DNA from: Rahnella woolbedingensis
Lineage (GTDB): Bacteria > Pseudomonadota > Gammaproteobacteria > Enterobacterales > Enterobacteriaceae
Assembly (NCBI RefSeq): GCF_003602095.1
Contig: NZ_RAHH01000021.1
Location: forward strand, 40,733 to 104,732
Reading direction: 5' to 3'
Length of the DNA: 64,000 nucleotides
A model generated the notes under the pieces. The model searched no databases and was not told where the DNA came from. It worked only from the letters and a program-made list of their open reading frames with translations. A program made the translations under genes and the position numbers. Each line of letters begins with the position of its first letter. Position 1 is the first letter of the stretch. This document shows, piece after piece, positions 57,598-64,000 of the stretch.

Positions 57598-58458
57598 ATG
57601 AAATCACTGTTTAAAGTAACTCTGCTGGCAACTACCATGGCGATTGCCCTGAATGCCACTCAGGTTATGGCTGCTGAAGCCACAGCACCGGCCGCTGCTG
57701 CAACTGCGCCAGCAGCCGCCCCTGCTGCAGCTGCTCCTGCAGCAACAGATAAAACCAAGTTCAAAAGTGATGACGAACAAGCTGCCTATGCTCTGGGTGC
57801 ATCACTGGGTCGTTACATGGACAACTCCCTGAAAGAGCAAGAAAAACTGGGTATCAAACTGGATAAAGACCAGCTGATCTCAGGTGTTCAGGATGCGTTT
57901 GCGAACAAAAGCAAACTGTCTGATCAGGAAATTGAGCAAACACTGCAAACCTTCGAAGGCCGTGTGAAAGCTTCTGCACAGGCTAAGATGGAGCAGGACG
58001 CTAAAGCTAACGCTGACAAAGGCGACAAATTCCGTGCTGATTTCGCCAAACAAAAAGGCGTGAAGAAGACTGAATCTGGCTTGCTGTATCAGGTTGAAAA
58101 ACCAGGTGCTGGCGCAGAACCTAAAGACAGCGACACCGTTGTAGTGAACTACAAAGGTACTCTGACCGACGGTACTGAGTTTGATAACTCTTATACCCGT
58201 GGCGAGCCGCTGTCCTTCCGTCTTGACGGTGTTATCCCTGGCTGGACCGAAGGCCTGAAACACATTAAGAAAGGCGGCAAAATCAAGCTGGTCATTCCAC
58301 CAGCATTGGCATACGGCAAAACTGGCGTCCCTGGGATCCCTGCTAACTCTACTCTGGTGTTCGATGTTGAACTGCTGGACGTGAAAGCGGCACCTAAGGC
58401 TGACCCGAAAGCAGCTGAAAAACCTGCTGAAGCTGAAGCCGCACCAAAAGCAAACTAA
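57598..58458 (+). CDS. fkpA: FkpA, periplasmic FKBP-type prolyl isomerase and chaperone
   Basis: FkpA is a dimeric periplasmic folding factor. Start ATG 57598 follows GGAG at 8 bases and gives 286 aa (E. coli 270). A signal peptide (1-26, ...QVMAAEA) is followed by an Ala/Pro-rich linker (about 27-48) that is longer than in E. coli. The helical dimerisation domain (about 50-140, ALGASLGRYMDNSLKEQEKLGIKLD) and the FKBP domain (about 155-262, VVVNYKGTLTDGTEFDNSYTRGEP) complete it, with a Lys/Ala/Glu tail. Confidence 0.96.
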   Translation: MKSLFKVTLLATTMAIALNATQVMAAEATAPAAAATAPAAAPAAAAPAATDKTKFKSDDEQAAYALGASLGRYMDNSLKEQEKLGIKLDKDQLISGVQDAFANKSKLSDQEIEQTLQTFEGRVKASAQAKMEQDAKANADKGDKFRADFAKQKGVKKTESGLLYQVEKPGAGAEPKDSDTVVVNYKGTLTDGTEFDNSYTRGEPLSFRLDGVIPGWTEGLKHIKKGGKIKLVIPPALAYGKTGVPGIPANSTLVFDVELLDVKAAPKADPKAAEKPAEAEAAPKAN

Positions 58459-58479
58459 TTTGCTATTGAGCTGTTGCAG

Positions 58480-58510
58480 AAAACCGTCGCTAAATGCGGC
58501 GGTTTTTTTT
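58480..58510 (+). terminator. Terminator after fkpA
   Basis: AAAACCGTCGC (58480-58490) pairs with GCGGCGGTTTT (58496-58506) with one wobble and a TAAAT loop, followed by Ts to 58510. Confidence 0.94.
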
Positions 58511-58722
58511 CGCCTTTAACTTTTCTTCGGGCCCGACCTTCATTTTATTGAGGTTACTCTATGATGATAACTTGACGCTTTTGTTTCCCCGGCATAACGT
58601 CACAGATCCATATAATCGTAAGGCCGTTTTATCTGTGTTTTTGATACAGTAACGACCGTGGAATGATGAATAATGCGTCCTGACTCCCGTTGGAAGGCGC
58701 GATAGAGAGGGTGGTAGCTTCG

Positions 58723-59445
58723 ATGTCTAATTCGCTTATAACTGGCGAAACCGGTGAACTGGATTTGCTGGACCAACGTCCGTTCAGCCAGGTCGATCAT
58801 GAGATTTTGTCTTCATACGAGGCCGTGGTGGACGGGCTTGCGATGCTCATCGGTGAGCATTGCGAAATAGTTCTGCATTCACTGGAAGACCTGAAATGTT
58901 CAGCGGTTCGTATTGCAAATGGTGAGCACACCGGCCGTAAGATCGGCTCACCGATTACCGATTTAGCCCTGCGTATGTTGCATGACATGACCGGTGCGGA
59001 CAGCAATGTGTCCAAAGCCTATTTCACCCGTGCGAAAAGTGGTGTGCTGATGAAGTCCGTCACCATCGCCATTCGTAACCGTGAACAACGCGTCGTTGGT
59101 CTGCTGTGCATTAACATGAATCTCGACGTACCTTTCTCGCAAATTATTCAGACCTTTATGCCGCCTGAGACTCAGGAAGTGGCATCGTCGGTAAACTTCG
59201 CATCATCTGTGGATGATCTGGTGGCGCAAACGCTGGAATTCACCATCGAAGAAGTCAACGCCGACCGCAATGTTTCCAACAATGCGAAGAACCGTCAGGT
59301 TGTGCTGAATCTTTATGAAAAGGGTATTTTTGATATCAAAGATGCCATCAATCAGGTTGCCGACCGTCTGAACATCTCCAAACATACGGTCTATTTGTAC
59401 ATCCGGCAGTTCAAAAGCGGTGACCTGGTGGGGAACGAGCGTTGA
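58723..59445 (+). CDS. yheO: YheO, PAS-like and DUF2087/HTH regulator family
   Basis: A 240-aa cytoplasmic protein equal in length and very similar to E. coli YheO. An N-terminal YheO-type PAS-like domain (about 25-135, with [35 protein letters not shown]) is followed by a C-terminal helix-turn-helix (about 195-235, [23 protein letters not shown]). It is probably a DNA-binding regulator. Start ATG 58723 is preferred over upstream codons that are not conserved. Its stop overlaps the tusD TTG start. Confidence 0.94.
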   Translation: MSNSLITGETGELDLLDQRPFSQVDHEILSSYEAVVDGLAMLIGEHCEIVLHSLEDLKCSAVRIANGEHTGRKIGSPITDLALRMLHDMTGADSNVSKAYFTRAKSGVLMKSVTIAIRNREQRVVGLLCINMNLDVPFSQIIQTFMPPETQEVASSVNFASSVDDLVAQTLEFTIEEVNADRNVSNNAKNRQVVLNLYEKGIFDIKDAINQVADRLNISKHTVYLYIRQFKSGDLVGNER

Positions 59446-59834
59446 AACTGCGTTATTGCCTCCTGGTAACTGGCCCGGCCTACGGAACACAACAAGCCAG
59501 TGCTGCGTATCAGTTTGCACTGGCGTTGATAAGCTGCGGCCATCAGCTTGACAGTGTATTTTTTTATCGTGAAGGCGTCCTCAACGGGAACAGCCTTTCT
59601 GCGCCGGCTTCCGATGAATTTGACCTCGTCAGATCCTGGCAGCGTATGGCAGCAGACCATCGGGTTGCGCTCAATGTTTGCGTGGCAGCGGCATTACGTC
59701 GCGGCGTCATAGACGAAACAGAAGCGCATAATCAGGGACACGGGCAAACGAATTTACAAGCTGGGTTCGCTCTTACCGGATTGGGCAGTCTCGCAGAAGC
59801 GTCTCTCACCTGCGACCGTATGGTGCAGTTCTGA
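59442..59834 (+). CDS. tusD: TusD, sulfur relay protein
   Basis: TusD is part of the TusBCD complex that takes persulfide sulfur from TusA and passes it to TusE and MnmA for 2-thiouridine at wobble U34 of tRNA. The 130-aa product starts at TTG 59442, in a TTGA overlap with yheO. Catalytic Cys is in [12 protein letters not shown] (about residue 79), and FFYREGV and [10 protein letters not shown] are conserved. E. coli TusD is 128 aa. Confidence 0.95.
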   Translation: MKLRYCLLVTGPAYGTQQASAAYQFALALISCGHQLDSVFFYREGVLNGNSLSAPASDEFDLVRSWQRMAADHRVALNVCVAAALRRGVIDETEAHNQGHGQTNLQAGFALTGLGSLAEASLTCDRMVQF

Positions 59835-59856
59835 TGTGCTATGGCAGGAACAGGCA

Positions 59857-60216
59857 ATGAAGAAGATAGCGTTTGTATTCACGCAGGGGCCACACGGTAC
59901 TTCCGCGGGAAGAGAAGGCCTTGATGCACTACTGGCTACGTCAGCACTGACGGAAGAGATCGGCGTCTTTTTTATGGCCGATGGTGTTTTTCAGCTCATG
60001 CCGGCACAACAGCCTGAAAAAATTCTCGCCCGTAATTATATCGCCACATTCGGTGTGTTATCACTTTATGACGTCGATCAGTGCTTTGTCTGTGAAGACT
60101 CGCTGAAGTCACGCGGTTTGTCTGCGGGACATGAATGGGTGCTGGATGTCGAGCCGTTGTCTGCGGCTGAAATTCGCGGGCAACTGGCCGGATTTGATGT
60201 GGTGATGACGTTTTAA
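59857..60216 (+). CDS. tusC: TusC, sulfur relay protein
   Basis: TusC is the structural partner of TusD and TusB in the heterohexameric sulfur-relay complex. Start ATG 59857 ([24 protein letters not shown]) gives 119 aa, the E. coli length; the frame is open 7 codons upstream without conservation. [10 protein letters not shown] and [13 protein letters not shown] are typical. It lies 22 bases after tusD. Confidence 0.95.
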   Translation: MKKIAFVFTQGPHGTSAGREGLDALLATSALTEEIGVFFMADGVFQLMPAQQPEKILARNYIATFGVLSLYDVDQCFVCEDSLKSRGLSAGHEWVLDVEPLSAAEIRGQLAGFDVVMTF

Positions 60217-60229
60217 ATCAGGAAATTTC

Positions 60230-60517
60230 ATGCTTTTTACTCTTGCCCGTTCCCCGCAACAATGTGATTTCTCATTAATTGTTAAGCTGGTTGCCCAGGA
60301 CGATGCCCTTTTGCTGATGCAGGATGGCGTACTCGCTGCGCTTGATGGCAGCGCGGCGTGTGAGCTGCTCAGTCAGCATGTTCAGTCAGTCTATGTCCTC
60401 AGCGAAGATCTGGCGGCCAGAGGATTGGTTGGTCAAATTTCGCACAAAATCACATTGATCGACTATACTGGATTCGTCGCGCTGACTGAGAAACACACCC
60501 AGCAAACAGCATGGTGA
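60230..60517 (+). CDS. tusB: TusB, sulfur relay protein
   Basis: TusB is the third subunit of TusBCD. The 95-aa product equals E. coli in length. LARSPQQCDF, DALLLMQDGV and VYVLSEDLAARGL are conserved. It lies 13 bases after tusC and is followed at 24 bases by the str-operon promoter. Confidence 0.94.
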   Translation: MLFTLARSPQQCDFSLIVKLVAQDDALLLMQDGVLAALDGSAACELLSQHVQSVYVLSEDLAARGLVGQISHKITLIDYTGFVALTEKHTQQTAW

Positions 60518-60540
60518 TTTACTGAAGTGCTGTATATTTC

Positions 60541-60569
60541 TTGACACCCTCTTAGCTCAGCCCTAAAAT
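60541..60569 (+). promoter_or_regulatory. Promoter of the rpsL-rpsG-fusA-tufA (str) operon
   Basis: TTGACA (60541-60546) and TAAAAT (60564-60569) are separated by 17 bases, a near-consensus sigma-70 promoter, 92 bases upstream of rpsL. Confidence 0.9.
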
Positions 60570-60591
60570 TCTGCGTCCCCATATTAGCTAA

Positions 60592-61035
<444 letters not shown>

Positions 61036-61116
61036 TGGTTCTCCGTTAAGTAAGGCCAAACATTTTCACTTTACTGTCAAAATAAACTCTTAGAGTTTTG
61101 GACAATCCTGAATTAA

Positions 61117-61602
<486 letters not shown>

Positions 61603-61689
61603 TCACTTCGCAGTAGTTATGCTAACCAAGCGGGCGCTTCAAGAAGCCAACCCGCTTGGGTTAACCGAACTTGAACGTCCTAGTTATAG

Positions 61690-63813
<2,124 letters not shown>

Positions 63814-63839
63814 GCCACTGGTTTAAACACAATGATCCC

Positions 63840-64000
<161 letters not shown>

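Overview
The window is a chromosomal stretch of an enterobacterium. Its backbone follows the Escherichia coli order mrcA-hofMNOPQ-aroK-aroB-damX-dam-rpe-gph-trpS, cysG-nirD-nirB, ppiA, yhfG-fic-pabA-argD, yhfK-crp-yhfA-prkB, yheU-yheT-yheS-kefGB-yheV-slyD-slyX-fkpA-yheO-tusDCB-rpsL-rpsG-fusA-tufA. Protein sequences are close to, but clearly distinct from, E. coli. The fused hofO-hofP, the absence of nirC and tsgA, and the accessory genes suggest a member of the Yersiniaceae (Rahnella/Serratia-like). That genus-level guess is inference. No tRNA, rRNA, prophage, insertion sequence or CRISPR array was seen.

Layout: 1-2453 mrcA (cut by the left edge); 2575-6081 HofMNOPQ pilus-type DNA-utilisation machinery; 6430-12595 aroK to trpS housekeeping block; 12658-15646 an accessory pair of a two-partner-secretion (TpsB) porin and a Gly-Thr-repeat lipoprotein; 15885-20257 siroheme and NADH-nitrite reductase genes with FNR and NarL/P sites; 20481-25605 codA, ppiA, yjgR and a periplasmic aldose-epimerase-like protein; 25702-28464 the FicA/Fic module, pabA and argD; 28465-28757 an unusual palindromic repeat region; 28758-32297 yhfK, crp, yhfA; 32299-35792 an accessory LysR-MFS-M20 peptidase module; 35798-36667 prkB.

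Between prkB and yheU lies the main accessory block. First (36937-40404) comes an orphan type VI secretion effector locus: two DUF3396-type immunity genes and a DUF4150 (PAAR-like)-nuclease effector gene interrupted by two in-frame amber codons. Next (40710-49494) is a complete yiaKLX1X2PQRS operon with its divergent repressor yiaJ, the Klebsiella-type arrangement for 2,3-diketo-L-gulonate/L-ascorbate catabolism. From 49515 to the right edge the order is again the conserved yheU-to-tufA backbone, with one extra LysE-family exporter between yheT and yheS; tufA is cut by the right edge.

The most notable observations are the double-amber T6SS effector with intact immunity genes, the TpsB porin whose only partner is a repeat-rich lipoprotein lacking an evident TPS domain, the HofO-HofP fusion, and the 25-bp perfect hairpin with nested and tandem repeats after argD.
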